Of a DNA stretch of 64,000 bases, positions 20,601 through 30,955 are shown in pieces. The notes beneath the pieces are model-generated. The model saw only the letters and a program-made list of their open reading frames with translations. It had not been told where the DNA came from and made no database searches. Within the stretch, counting starts at the first letter, position 1. Every line of letters begins with the position of its first letter. Made by a program: the position numbers and the translations under genes. Source of the DNA: Oegoconia quadripuncta (taxonomy: Eukaryota > Arthropoda > Insecta > Lepidoptera > Autostichidae); assembly GCA_949316235.1 (NCBI GenBank), contig OX438744.1, positions 25,655,578-25,719,577 on the forward strand, read 5' to 3'.

Positions 20601-23600
20601 ATTCTTACAACATAAGTAAGAATTTGATGCGACAGTTCGCGAATGAAGTCGGTATTGTGACTGAGTTCCCATTGGTTCCAAACTCCCACCACCGTTTTAG
20701 CACCAATGAAGTGATGGCATTTTAACTGTTTCAACGACCCGGTCCATAAGCAGTAATATGTATACCCGATGACTTTTTTTACAAAAAAGGAAAAAATAGG
20801 ACTTATTCGGTAAGTGAAATAGAAGGCATAGGTAGTTCAAAACTGTCATCGAATAAAGCGTTAATTGTGTCATTTACGGTCGCGTTTGTAGTCTATTCTA
20901 GGTACATAAATTACATCATTAAATTAAATAAATACAACTTGGAGAAAATATTAGTTCTAAATAAATTTCGCATGATAGGAATCCTAGGCGCCGGCCGGAC
21001 ATTGATATGCGGCTGGCGGTATTCGTAGGGTTCCTACCATACGAAATTTATTTGGATTTCATATTTTCTCCAAGTATTTTTTATTTATATAATTTGATGT
21101 AATTATGTGGAATAGGCTGAAAACGCGACCGTCAAATGACACAACGCTTTATTCGATGATGGTTTTGAAAAGAAAAAAATAAACTACCTATGCCATACTT
21201 TCTATTTCACTTGTAACGAGGTGTACAACCTCTTCTAAATTCTGTCTTCTTTTCGGTAATCTCTTTGGCGTTTTCTTTTTTTGGAACATTATTCAAAATT
21301 CTGAATTCTAAATTATTTTCAAAAACTAGTCAGTCTTGACGCAGCTTGCGAGCTGAACTATTCTTTTCTTTTCCTTTTATTTCTTTGTTTAAATTATTAT
21401 ATCATTATTAAGTTTTACGAGTGCCTATCCCTTCTTCCTGTCCTTCACCTTCTTCTTCAACGTTCATCAGTGGCTGCAGTCCTGGTAGGGGCCGGAAACC
21501 TACGACCCTGATCCTCATCCTCTCTACGGCGCCCAATACCTACATCGACCTACAGCAGCTGAGCGTTCGCAGAACCGCGACACACTTACCTAAAATGCCT
21601 TATTTTTTCCTTACCTTAAAAATCTCAACCGGTATATACCCCTTGATAAAGGCAAATCTTCTTTCATATCTCTGAAATTACCTTATCGTTACGGTAATAA
21701 AACTCATTCAGTATAATCTATCATCATTTGGAACTTGGAACAGACAGAAGAGGACATTGCTATTAACCACGGTACTCTTCATTCACAACTCCATCGACAA
21801 GCCAATGCTGAGGGTTAAGGGACCCTTCATCGAGGATGACGGCATTTCATATGAGGTATGTAGGTATATCTACCAATAACTTTTCTAAATAAGACCACCC
21901 GTCGTATCACGTAAAAATGTTTGCGTTCCGTCGCTAATATAATTTGCTGTTTAGCTAGCTTGCGTTTGATACCTTAGAAGTAAATAATGGTAACTCGGCT
22001 AAATTCAAACTCAAATTGTTTATTTGCAAGAATACAGTTTAAAAAGATATTAAAGGTAGCATATTATGCACCTATCTTACATGTATTCTACCTGCATGCA
22101 AGTGTGCAAAATTTACTAAACCTGCTCACAATCAAAATATCGGCAAAAATTGTTTGGCCGAATATCACTTGCCAACATACCTGGAACATACTTTAAAATA
22201 TCGGCTTCTAAATCAACTACAATTTTACATTCGTTTTAATTGGGTCTACGATTCGGAGGTCGCGAGTTCGATCCCCAGCGGGGTACATGTTTTAAGTACT
22301 CAAGAAGTGAATAATGCTGTCTCCAAAATAGTCGAATGGTTCACAGTCAATAACTTGCTCCTTAATGAGAACAAAACGAAATGTCTTAGATTTTCATTAC
22401 CTAATGTTGAACAGGTTGCCACCAAAATAAGAATTAAACATGAAGAGTTGGACCTTGTGGACACAAACTGTAGTCCTTGGTATGACTTTAGATTCTCGGT
22501 TACAGTGGGGACCCCATATTAAAAAACTAATGAAAAGACTGAGTTCTGCCGCATATGCTGTTAAGAAAATTCGAAATATCTGTGATATTGAAACAGCGCG
22601 CTTAGTCTACTTCAGCTACTTTCACAGCTTGATGTCATATGGTATCTTGCTGTGGGGAAACGCTGCTGATACAGATAGCATATTTGTCTTACAGAAACGA
22701 GCTATTCGTGCAATTTATAAATTAAGGTCAAGAGATACATTAAGACAAATATTTAAAGAAATTAATATTTTAACATTTTCGTCACAATATATATGTATAT
22801 GAAAATCTTGTATATGTTAAGAGAAATATATATTCATTCGAGAAACATTGTGACCGACATAATGTCAATACAAGGAGCAAAAATCAATTAGCTGTACCTT
22901 TTAGTAGACTTAGTAAAGTTAGTAAGTAATTCAGAGGTCAATGTGTGCGCTTCTACAATAAGGTTCCCATGGATATACGGAATCTTCCGCTTAATAAATT
23001 TAAACTTATTATAAAACAAAAATTATGTAAAAAGGGATATTATAAAATTTCAGACTACATTAATGAAAGCAATCCATGGGATTAAACGGCTCCTCTACAC
23101 GATATATAAAATTGTTGGAACCTTTCTAGATTGTAAATGATTGATTGAAAAGAGATAAACCCTCCGAGTTTCTCGCTAGCTCTTCTTAGTAGTGGTCGTG
23201 ATCCGAGCTAGTGGTAGTTTAAAAAACAAATGACGTTCATAAGTGCATATTGTATTGCCTACATGAATAAATAATTTTCATTTCATTTCATTTCATTTCA
23301 TTTCATTACTCGGTTTGGTTGGTGGTAGGGCATTTTAAATGTCCGCCTGGCTACCTATCCATCTTATCTAAATCTGCCGCCAAATAGAAATGTTAATAGC
23401 ATTGTTGTGTTCCGGTTGTTAGAGATAAGATAGCCAGGCCCCAAATGTGTTGGGGTTTCCGGGTCAGTACGCTTCCACCTTCGACCTCATCTTCACGTCA
23501 CATCAGGTGTGATTGAGGTCAAGTACCAACCCGTTGTGCATAAGAAAATATTTTTTTTTATGCAAAATCTAAAGTGGAAGTACGGTAATTTTCATTTCAT

Positions 23601-23884
23601 ACAGCTCTTAAATATTGAAATACATACCATAAACCCTTCACAGTCGCCGTATTTATAGAATAGTGAGACCCTGGTAGATAATTCTAGATAATACTAAGAG
23701 TATAATTGCCCCACAGCTACAGACCCTTAACAAGAAACGCATCGGAGCGATCACAGCAACCTGGGGCACGTTCTTAAGTGATATCTTCTGCAACGGGCAG
23801 AGCTATCTGGATGTCCAGGTCACCTTCCCCCAGGATTTGGATGCGGAGTACAAGGCTACTGTTATTGGTATCTGCATGTATATT
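17604..23884 (+). CDS. Phospholipid scramblase-type protein, gene 2, with Gag-like N-terminus
   Basis: Exons: 17604-18062 (ATG start, donor GTAAGT), 19158-19246 (after TTTCAG, donor GTAAG), 21744-21855 (after GGAACAG, donor GTATGT), 23717-23884 (after CCCCACAG, donor GTGAGT). Phases 0, 2, 0 are consistent. Residues 1 to about 95 resemble a retroelement Gag ([37 protein letters not shown]). From [11 protein letters not shown] onward the exon aligns with the first exon seen of gene 3, the start of the scramblase barrel. Later exons give [11 protein letters not shown] and [13 protein letters not shown], the scramblase core. A terminal exon like DFLYYEN of gene 1 was not found. Reading through the last donor reaches a stop near 23957. 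It may be an intact fusion gene or a decaying copy. Confidence 0.8.
18353..18612 (-). repeat. SINE family B, inverted pair
   Basis: The minus-strand copy runs from 18575 down to 18353, ending in TGCATAAAAAAA on its strand. It lacks the head. Directly beyond it, 18578-18612 is a plus-strand 3' tail (ending GTTGCGCATAAAAAA). The pair lies in the first intron of scramblase gene 2. Confidence 0.65.
18835..19040 (+). repeat. LINE 3' UTR tail
   Basis: It contains AAAAGAGCAACCCTTCGAGT, TTGTTCTTCTCAGG and AATAAATCATTTTTGACTTT, ending in a TTTGACT microsatellite. Related tails lie at 19720-19870, 39360-39515, 50105-50300 (minus), 58676-58840 and 62450-62550 (minus). The fragment at 19470-19640 upstream of the second tail is decayed coding sequence of the same group. 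Confidence 0.65.
20268..20540 (-). repeat. 3' fragment of non-LTR element (same family as 15519-16336)
   Basis: The minus strand carries the [13 protein letters not shown] end and the 3' tail that finishes in a T-run on the plus strand (20268-20280). A small duplication (GTAGGTACTCGGTCGG) breaks the frame relative to the longer copy. The next 200 bases (20560-20755) share CAACGACCCGGTCCAT with 5150-5270. Confidence 0.65.
20812..21213. mobile_element. Foldback element with long inverted arms
   Basis: The left arm starts AAGTGAAATAGAAGGCATAG and the right arm ends with the complementary CTATGCCATACTTTCTATTT. Further matches (AATAAAGCG with CGCTTTATT, GGAGAAAATAT with ATATTTTCTCC, AAATAAATTTCG with CGAAATTTATTT) continue to a GC-rich loop near 20990-21025 containing GGCGCCGGCCGG. 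The arms are about 170-190 bases with mismatches and small gaps. There is no ORF. It lies in an intron of scramblase gene 2. Confidence 0.75.
21214..21730 (+). other. Unassigned sequence in scramblase gene 2 intron
   Basis: There is an 84-codon open stretch at 21421-21675 rich in Pro, Ser and Thr, without a recognised domain. A pyrimidine-rich segment precedes it. It could be leftover LTR or LINE sequence, which I cannot decide. Confidence 0.3.
22236..23550 (+). mobile_element. SINE family B interrupted by a 5'-truncated non-LTR element
   Basis: The SINE head (GTCGCGAGTTCGATCCCCAG) breaks at 22301 and resumes at 23307 with TACTCGGTTTGGTTGG. TACTC at 22297-22301 and 23307-23311 is the target duplication. 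The insert (22302-23306) reads the C-terminal RT region ([52 protein letters not shown]) with at least two frameshifts, ends NESNPWD-stop near 23085, and has an (ATTTC)n tail at 23270-23306. A relative lies at 58080-58840. Confidence 0.85.
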
Positions 23885-24590
23885 GTGAGTACACAGTTCA
23901 AGAGTGCTGTGTGGTGTCAGCACATACCAAACCGTCTCTTCCCGTGGTTGTCGTAAAAGGCGACTATGCACTGAGAAAAAAAGTAGGTTGCAGATACGTA
24001 ATCCGTAACCTAATATTAGAGACGCGCCGACACACTAACTTTTAGGTAAGGGCAACCGAGAGCGCTTGGTATGTCGATATAACCTAGTAATTAGGTTAAC
24101 TATTTAATTTAGGTTTTTTGTGGTTTTTACCTAGTTGTTATGTTACCGGATATTTACATTATTTAATAGGTATTTTCTTTTTAACGTAGAAATTAGTTAC
24201 TTTAATCTTTACCTAATAATAACGTTATGAGACATTTACCTATTAATTGTGTTTCCTTGTTAACCTAGTAATTAGGTAAAGTACATTCACCTGATAATTA
24301 CGTTATGAGGCATTTACCTATTAATTGTGTTTTCTTTTTAACCTAGTATTAGGTTAAATTCCCTTTACATAGTCATTACGTTATGAGACATTTACCTATT
24401 GATTACGTGTTTTTTTAACGTAACAAATATCTTAATTTCACATAGTACTCGGGTACAGCTACCTAATGAAAAAGGTATATCTTACCATGTTGCTTGGTGA
24501 AGTGAAACTTATGTTGGGTAAAACCCACCCGTTTTTTTGGTGTCGTTAACCTACCAAGATGTGAATTTAAAAATTAGATTAGGTAATGCA
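23885..24590. repeat. Dispersed repeat rich in GTTAACCTA and ACGTTATG motifs
   Basis: After the last donor of gene 2, 23930-24070 carries the CGTCTCTTCCCGTGG motif also seen at 57805. From 24080 to 24430 a roughly 90-base motif recurs irregularly (ACGTTATGAGACATTTACCT, then AACCTAGTAATTAGGT). It leads into the 192-bp satellite and has no ORF. Confidence 0.5.
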
Positions 24591-24594
24591 TAAG

Positions 24595-25590
24595 CATTTC
24601 ATAAATGATTTATACCTAAAGCTCGGTTAAAGGTACCTTTTGTTTAGCTAACGGTTACAGTATTTCTCGATATCGTTAACCTATCGGTGTGAGGGTAATA
24701 CGTAGAAATGATCGATTTAAGAGGTATCAAATATCTAGTTAATAGGTAGCAATAAACCAACAAATAATCGATATAGGTTTTTTATACCTACTATCTAAGT
24801 GAATTATATATAATGCTCAGTTAAAGGTACCTTTTATTTAGGTGATGGTTACACTATTTCTCAGTATCGTTAACTTTCGGGGTGAGGGTAATACGCAGAT
24901 TTACCGATTTAAGAGGTGTCAAATATGTAGTTAATAGGTACCAATAGACTAATAAATAATCGAGATAGGTATGTTATACCTATTATCTAAGTGAATTATA
25001 TGTAATGCTCAGTTAAAGGTACCTTTTGTTTAGGTGATGGTTACACTATTTCTCGGTATCGTTAACTTTCGGGGTGAGGGTAATACGCAGATTTACCGAT
25101 TTAAGAGGTGTCAAATATGTAGTTAATAGGTACCAATAGACTAATAAATAATCGAGATAGGTATGTTATACCTATTATCTAAGTGAATTATATGTAATGC
25201 TCAGTTAAAGGTACCTTTTGTTTAGGTGATGGTTACACTATTTCTCGGTATCGTTAACCTATCGGGGTGAGGGTAATACGTAGAAATTACCGATTTAAAA
25301 GGTATCAAAAATCTAGTTAATAGGTAGCAATAGGTTAATAAATAATCTAAATAGGTATTTTATACCTATTATCTAAGTGAATTATACGTGATGCTCAGTT
25401 AAAAGATGCCTTATGTTTAGTTGATGGTCACCCTATTTCTCGGTATCGTTAACCTATCGGGGTGAGGATAATACGTAGAAATCACCGATTGGAAAGGTAT
25501 CAAATATCTAGTTAATAGGTAGTAATAGACTAATAAATAGTCAAATACAACGTATTGTGTTAGTATCCGGAAACCTTATAAGTGGACAAA
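24595..25590. repeat. Tandem satellite, about five units of ~192 bp
   Basis: The anchor GCTCAGTTAAAGGTACCTTT, or its close variants, recurs near 24621, 24815, 25007, 25199 and 25392, giving spacings of 194, 192, 192 and 193. Units two to four are nearly identical and the outer ones diverge. Each unit contains TATCGTTAAC, GGGGTGAGGGTAATACG and TAGTTAATAGGTA. The array has no coding potential. Confidence 0.85.
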
Positions 25591-26840
25591 TTAACCTATT
25601 CGATAGGTATTAAGCATTTTTGTTAATGATGCAAAAAATGGGAGATATATTGCCTTTTTAGCAAAGTTCCCCTTTTGTGCACCATGAACAAATATACTTT
25701 CTACCTAATAAACAGGCTAATTTGTCCATTTAAAAAGTTACTGGTTACTAACTATAAGGAGAATTTTTGACTATTCACTTAGCTATCACTACCTGGCAAT
25801 TAACAACCTTGGCGGATAATCATGTCCTATGGGATTTATATAACTACAATTTATCGTGTACACTAGGTAAACAATGACAAATTAATAAAACTATATTCAC
25901 AATCAGTAATTTCAACGTTCTAAAAGACAATAGTCTTGAGAGACAAAAACAAATAAGTATTTCTAAAAACTATTATATTTATCAAAAGATTACACAGAAA
26001 CACACAATGCAGTCATCTGATTATGGAAATAATTAGTCATAGTTTCAATAAAAAATAAATATAATAAAAGTGTAACTTTCTGATAATTATTATATTTATC
26101 AAAAAGTACACGCAGAAACGAAACATTATATAGTTTGGACTACACAGGTCTGAATCATAATAATCATAATGTTATTTTTACTCCTAGTTAAATATTTCTA
26201 AAAGTATACACTTAGGGCTAAAATTATGGGAATGCTCAACATTTAGCCATACAAGTTAACGTATTTCTGGGTTTACATTTTAGACAAGGTAATAAACTGA
26301 CAATGGTTTGGAACCTTTTTTGCACTATTCTTTAGCTAAGATGTCAAAGATTGAAATGATATGCTATAAAAGGCGATTAAGAGCATATTTTGTGAGGATA
26401 ATTATTAAAATGAACTCCTTCCATTCCACGTCCATAGAAATTGCAATAAATTTCTACGGACTAGGAATTGCAAGTTGATTTTAATGAAAGTACTTGGTTC
26501 GAAAACTTTGGAGGGTGAGGGTATCCATAAAACTTAGCTGTTCCATTTAAAAAATTTGTACCTACCGATGAAAATGTACGGCAGATTTTTTCCACATTAC
26601 GGACTTGCCCCCATAGTAAAAGTTATTTATATTGATGGATACTTTCACCCCCTGAAGTATTCTGAAGCATCGCCGTTGTACAATTTAATTGTTATTAAAA
26701 ATTATTATATTTATCAAAAAGTACACAGAAAAAAACACTTTCTAAAGTTAGAGCTAAACTAATCATGATGTCATTTTAACTGCTGCCTGTCCTTTATGCA
26801 ATGGATTAGTTCATTGCTCAGATGGCTGACTTTATATGTG
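25590..26840. other. AT-rich stretch without a recognised gene
   Basis: The phrase ATTATATTTATCAAAA followed by ACACAGAAA recurs at about 25970, 26090 and 26703, so an old dispersed repeat is likely. A short hairpin (CCATAGAAATTGCAATAAAT region, 26430-26462) is visible. There is no supported ORF. Confidence 0.4.
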
Positions 26841-27004
26841 TATGTATTGAAATTGGTGCACGTGCTAAATTCCGAACAAAATAGAAACAGCAAAACAAGA
26901 AAAGAGCGTCAGCACATTCTATCTAATGTAGTCAAATTATGTATGATGGGCAAGCTATTTGGGTAGTGAGTTCTACTCTACTCACTAATTGTGTTCTGAT
27001 TTCT

Positions 27005-27285
27005 GGTTCGACCATGGAACGGAGTTTTACTTTGACTCAAATTCATCATTTTAATCGTGCCTATTAGTGCCACTAATCCCAAGAATTTGTGCCTTATACT
27101 TTTGAGTAACAAGGGTACGATTGTGGTTGGGCTGGGGATCGTAGTTCCTGGCTCGACTACAAGCAGATCTCGTCCAGCCAGGAAATACGAACCCCAGACC
27201 GACACACTAATAGGCACGATTAAAATGAAGAATTTTGCCAAACTAAACCCGTTTCGTGTCGTGGTCGGGCCAGGAATCACAACAC
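27005..27285. repeat. Imperfect inverted repeat
   Basis: CATTTTAATCGTGCCTATTA at about 27046 is mirrored by TAATAGGCACGATTAAAATG at about 27209. The arms extend outward with mismatches for about 75 bases in total (TGATTTCTGGTTCGACCA against TGATTCCTGGCCCGACCA). It could be a MITE inserted in the decayed SAM gene copy. Confidence 0.55.
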
Positions 27286-27302
27286 CATTGCGTTACATTA
27301 CC

Positions 27303-27870
27303 TATTTTTCAAGGGTCCGTCTTAAAATGACTCTTGAAGAGAGACACAATAAAATACAAACACTAAGGGTAGCTGCCGGGAACTTACTCTGCAATATTGA
27401 ATTAACCCTCTACAGTACCTTCGTAACAACGCCGGATAAAAGGTTTAGTGTGTGGTCACGTATTTTTCAAGAGCTCGTCTTAAAATGACTCTTGAAGAGA
27501 GACAAAAAATACAAACACAAAGGGTAGCTGCCACGGAATATACTCTGCAATATAGAATTAACCCCCTACAGTACCTTCGTAACAACGCCGGATAAAAGGC
27601 TTAGTTTGCGGTCAGGTATTTTTCAAGGGCCCGTCTTAAAATGACTCTTGAAGATAGACAAAAAAATACAAACACAAAGGGTAGCTGCCACGGAACATAC
27701 TCTGCAATATAGAATTAACCCCCTACAGTACCTTCGTAACAACGCCGGATAAAAGGCTTAGTAAAATGACTCTTGAAAAGAGACAATACAAACACAAAGG
27801 GTGCTACGGAACATACTCTTTGGATCGACCACCTACAGTACATTCGTAACAACGCCGGATAAAGTAAGGT
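27303..27870. repeat. Tandem repeat, about four units of ~157 bp
   Basis: TATTTTTCAAG recurs at 27303, 27461 and 27617, each followed by AAAATGACTCTTGAAG and CTTCGTAACAACGCCGGATA. A fourth, shortened unit covers about 27763-27870. It sits within the decayed SAM gene copy. Confidence 0.8.
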
Positions 27871-28517
27871 AAGCATATTGCTGTCTATTTAATGTAAATA
27901 AATCAGCTTACTCTTTAGTAAGTCACTATGGGTAGCACAGTAATTGTTCTGTGATACAGCATAACGACAATTTGAGAATGCTACTTATTATGTATTACTG
28001 GGTCAATAGTTTTTATTATAATCCGTAAAATTTATGCCGGTTGTCGCATCTTATTCACGGACGCAATGACAAAGACATCCATATCTAATTGTATGGGTAT
28101 CGCTATTCCGAGTAGTGCACAAACGGCCCAAGTTAACATTCAGGGCATGTCTGACCTGCAGCGATTGGTGGTGGGAGCAACTGTAAAGTAGATGAACGTA
28201 ACTAGCAAATGAGAAACTTCTACATATTTAGTACACAACGTGAAAGATACAATGAATTGAATGTCCATAACTTTCCATTTACAGATTTTTCAGAGCACAT
28301 CATCGGCATCAACATAGTCAATAAATACAGTACACATTGTTTAAGATTTGGATGATGCAATAGCATTAGAAAACAGTGCGAATTAAAATATTCATTTTAT
28401 GTATTTACGAAGTACCTAAGAGACAATCTTGTTAGAAGTACTAATTTAAGGTTAGTGGTCCATATACAATATCAATCGTCTGAGTTTAAAATGCACTGAA
28501 GAGAGTTCAAAAACAAT

Positions 28518-30947
28518 TTAAGCAATAGAATTTCTCATGGTCACGTATAATCTGCAATTCGACAAGCACGACAAGGTATTAGGGCGAGGAAAAGGCAAAT
28601 TACTTAATTTTAAATATGTTAACTCCTCAGTCACATCAATTTCATAAGCATGAAAATGTATATCAAAATAATTAGTGTTGAATTGAACACATTCAAGAAA
28701 TATTTCCCCGGTATTCTGTTGCAGATATATTGCTTTTACCTGAACAAAACATGGATAATTGTATTCTTGCTTGTTTAACTCCGTGCAAAGGATATCGTTA
28801 ACGTGGTAAGTGTAGTTGTTGTAAGTAACATACTTTATAAGATGCAGAATTGACTCAGATGGGAGATTAAAATTTAATTGAACAGATTCCAATGCGCATT
28901 TATTTAAAGAAGTTAATTTACTGTATTTAAATGTACTCGTGTTATTATGACAGAAAAAGAAATTACTCAGCTGAAGTTGTATTCTGTTACTTATTGATTT
29001 ACAAATATTGACACGACTAGCTACCGTTCGTGCTATTGTTTTGCCAATACGATGTTTAGATTCATAACGCATCGACCACAAATTAACTAATGGACCAAAT
29101 TTTAGCATCATATTTGGGTAATGTACTAAATTGTGAAATTTAGGTTGCAAGCCGTTTTGTGAAAGTTCCATGTACAAGGAATTGAAATCAGCAATGATAT
29201 GTGTAAGTATGAAACAAATCTTTGGATACACAGCATCTGTCATGACTATGTCTACGATTTCACGAAGAAGGAGATATAATTTATAATAGTCGTCATCGAA
29301 ATTGATTTTAACACCGACCAATAAAGAAAAGTATGTAACAAAAACTAAACATTCACTAGACGACATCTTCCACTGGACAGAATTGGATTTCCAAGATAAT
29401 GCAGGCGGTTTTGAATTGTTATCGTAGCCATAATCGAATTCTATTACACGCTTATTTAAAAAATCCAAAGTAAAGAATTTTTTATTCAGAAGTCCGTTAA
29501 TAATCAAAGTCATGGAATACATACAGATACCTTCGAATAAATCATGCATGCAATCAACAGCAATTTGTTGGAAAATATCAAAATTGTCTACTAATAGCCA
29601 CACACTTCTTTCCTTAATACCCGTAAGCGAATGATTACCAATATTCAAATCACTTTCATAGTTATTCATGTCTCTAAACAATGATGGATTTTCATATGTT
29701 TGTACTGAAGTTATTTCCTTAGGCGCTTTACAAATTCTACAATGGTAATTTGCCCTAAAACTTTCCACAAAACCTAACATAGAGTGCAAGCCCAAGTTGT
29801 CACCGAGTAATAACCCCAATTTTATTTTTACAGTGCCTTTAAACTCAGACGTATCAACAGTAATTCCTTCGTTCCCTATGAAATTCAATTCCTCGATTAA
29901 CGCCGCAAAAATATGGCGGTTTCCATGTTTACTTCGATCTGAAGAATGAAAGAGCAAAGCCAAAAATATGTATTTAAGTTGGGAAGCAAATCTCGGAGGG
30001 AAAGTAGCTAATGCAACATAAACAGCTCCTAATTTATGTATTCCTGCGTGACTCCCTAACGGATTACCAGTCTCGAAATCATCAAAAAAGAGAAGAAGTG
30101 GGTATGTTTTTTCAGCATTTTTCTCACTGATCAATACATTTTTCCAGAGGGGACCCTGGTGAAAATTTATTAAATGAGGAAATTGGTTACAGGTTTCTAT
30201 GTACAGATCCATCTCGCCAATAAATCCAGGGAGAGAAAGTAATTTTTGGAAAACACGTCTCAACGGAATCATTTGAGCGGTGGAAGGAACGATCGCAGGA
30301 TCACGTCCTCCGTGCCCTGCATCTAACCTACTTCCTATTACTACTGTCTTTGGCTCTATAAAAGTACCTAAATCAGAGAAAAACTTTTGTCGCTTATACT
30401 CAGTACTAAATTTGTTAGTAGATAGTTTAACAGTTGCTGCAAAACGATCAACAAATGCTTTCAGATGCTGACAGTCACTGCCCGATGCGGTTAGCACATT
30501 TAACTCTTGATTCAAAGCGCGATTTAAACTAACATTAACAAATGTGTCAAGTTCTCGAAAAAATACCTGGCTTGTTTTTAGTGTAACTGTAGGGTCAGAA
30601 TGAAGTGTACTCGACATATGTGCCAATTGATTTACTAAAATGTCTCCAGGCTGTGAGATTTTTTCAATAATATTGCTTTGGGGTGTATTTGATGTAGATG
30701 AAAAGGCCGAATCTAAAGTAGTATTAACTATAGATGTAGTTCCGGCTAAAACTTGTGAACTTACTGAATGACATCTGATAAGATGTTTTTGTAAAGAACT
30801 AGAATTATCAAAAAAGCGAAAACAATCTATTTGCCCACATTGGAAACCTACGTTATTTGCTGGAATTTCAGGACACGGTAACCTTATATGTGTCATAAAT
30901 TGAGACATTAAATAAAATTTTAATTGGCAATAATAGCAAGTTAACAT
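28518..30947 (-). CDS. Transposase-like protein, C2H2 fingers plus DDE-type motifs, 809 residues
   Basis: A single intact frame. Residues 1-60 hold two C2H2-like fingers (C4, C7, H20, C25, and C37, C42, H55, H60). The core carries motifs seen in a metazoan family of transposon-derived proteins: FFDDFETGNPLGS (D289/D290), LLLGDNLGLHSMLGF (D383) and VDCMHDLFEGI (H468, E472). The two Asp motifs and the Glu could form a DDE catalytic set, which would fit a CACTA/Plavaka-like transposase. This assignment is inferred. Its ATG is 8 bases beyond the stop of the SAM-domain ORF on the same strand and in another frame, so both may share a transcript, or an acceptor overlapping that TAG may be used. No terminal inverted repeats were identified around it. 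Confidence 0.75.
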   Translation of the reverse strand: MLTCYYCQLKFYLMSQFMTHIRLPCPEIPANNVGFQCGQIDCFRFFDNSSSLQKHLIRCHSVSSQVLAGTTSIVNTTLDSAFSSTSNTPQSNIIEKISQPGDILVNQLAHMSSTLHSDPTVTLKTSQVFFRELDTFVNVSLNRALNQELNVLTASGSDCQHLKAFVDRFAATVKLSTNKFSTEYKRQKFFSDLGTFIEPKTVVIGSRLDAGHGGRDPAIVPSTAQMIPLRRVFQKLLSLPGFIGEMDLYIETCNQFPHLINFHQGPLWKNVLISEKNAEKTYPLLLFFDDFETGNPLGSHAGIHKLGAVYVALATFPPRFASQLKYIFLALLFHSSDRSKHGNRHIFAALIEELNFIGNEGITVDTSEFKGTVKIKLGLLLGDNLGLHSMLGFVESFRANYHCRICKAPKEITSVQTYENPSLFRDMNNYESDLNIGNHSLTGIKERSVWLLVDNFDIFQQIAVDCMHDLFEGICMYSMTLIINGLLNKKFFTLDFLNKRVIEFDYGYDNNSKPPALSWKSNSVQWKMSSSECLVFVTYFSLLVGVKINFDDDYYKLYLLLREIVDIVMTDAVYPKICFILTHIIADFNSLYMELSQNGLQPKFHNLVHYPNMMLKFGPLVNLWSMRYESKHRIGKTIARTVASRVNICKSISNRIQLQLSNFFFCHNNTSTFKYSKLTSLNKCALESVQLNFNLPSESILHLIKYVTYNNYTYHVNDILCTELNKQEYNYPCFVQVKAIYLQQNTGEIFLECVQFNTNYFDIHFHAYEIDVTEELTYLKLSNLPFPRPNTLSCLSNCRLYVTMRNSIA

Positions 30948-30955
30948 TTTGGTGT

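Larger units (their letters stand above)
26840..28400 (+). pseudogene. Decayed inverted copy of the SAM-domain gene region
   Basis: At 26847-26905 the plus strand matches exon 2 of the minus-strand SAM gene (TGAAATTGGTGCACGTGC, AAATTCCGAACAAAAT), with a stop in place of a Trp codon. The similarity goes on into the intron (GCTATTTGG region). At 28140-28395 it matches the stretch before and into exon 3 (TTTACAGATTTTTCAGAGCA, then GATTTGGATGATGCAATAG). Intron sequence is shared, so the copy arose by DNA duplication and not by retrotransposition. Other exons were not found. Confidence 0.75.

Noticed and set aside
28281..28330. Candidate terminal exon of scramblase gene 2 after a TTTACAG acceptor
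   Set aside because: The sequence is the decayed copy of SAM gene exon 3 and does not encode the Asp-Phe helix end.
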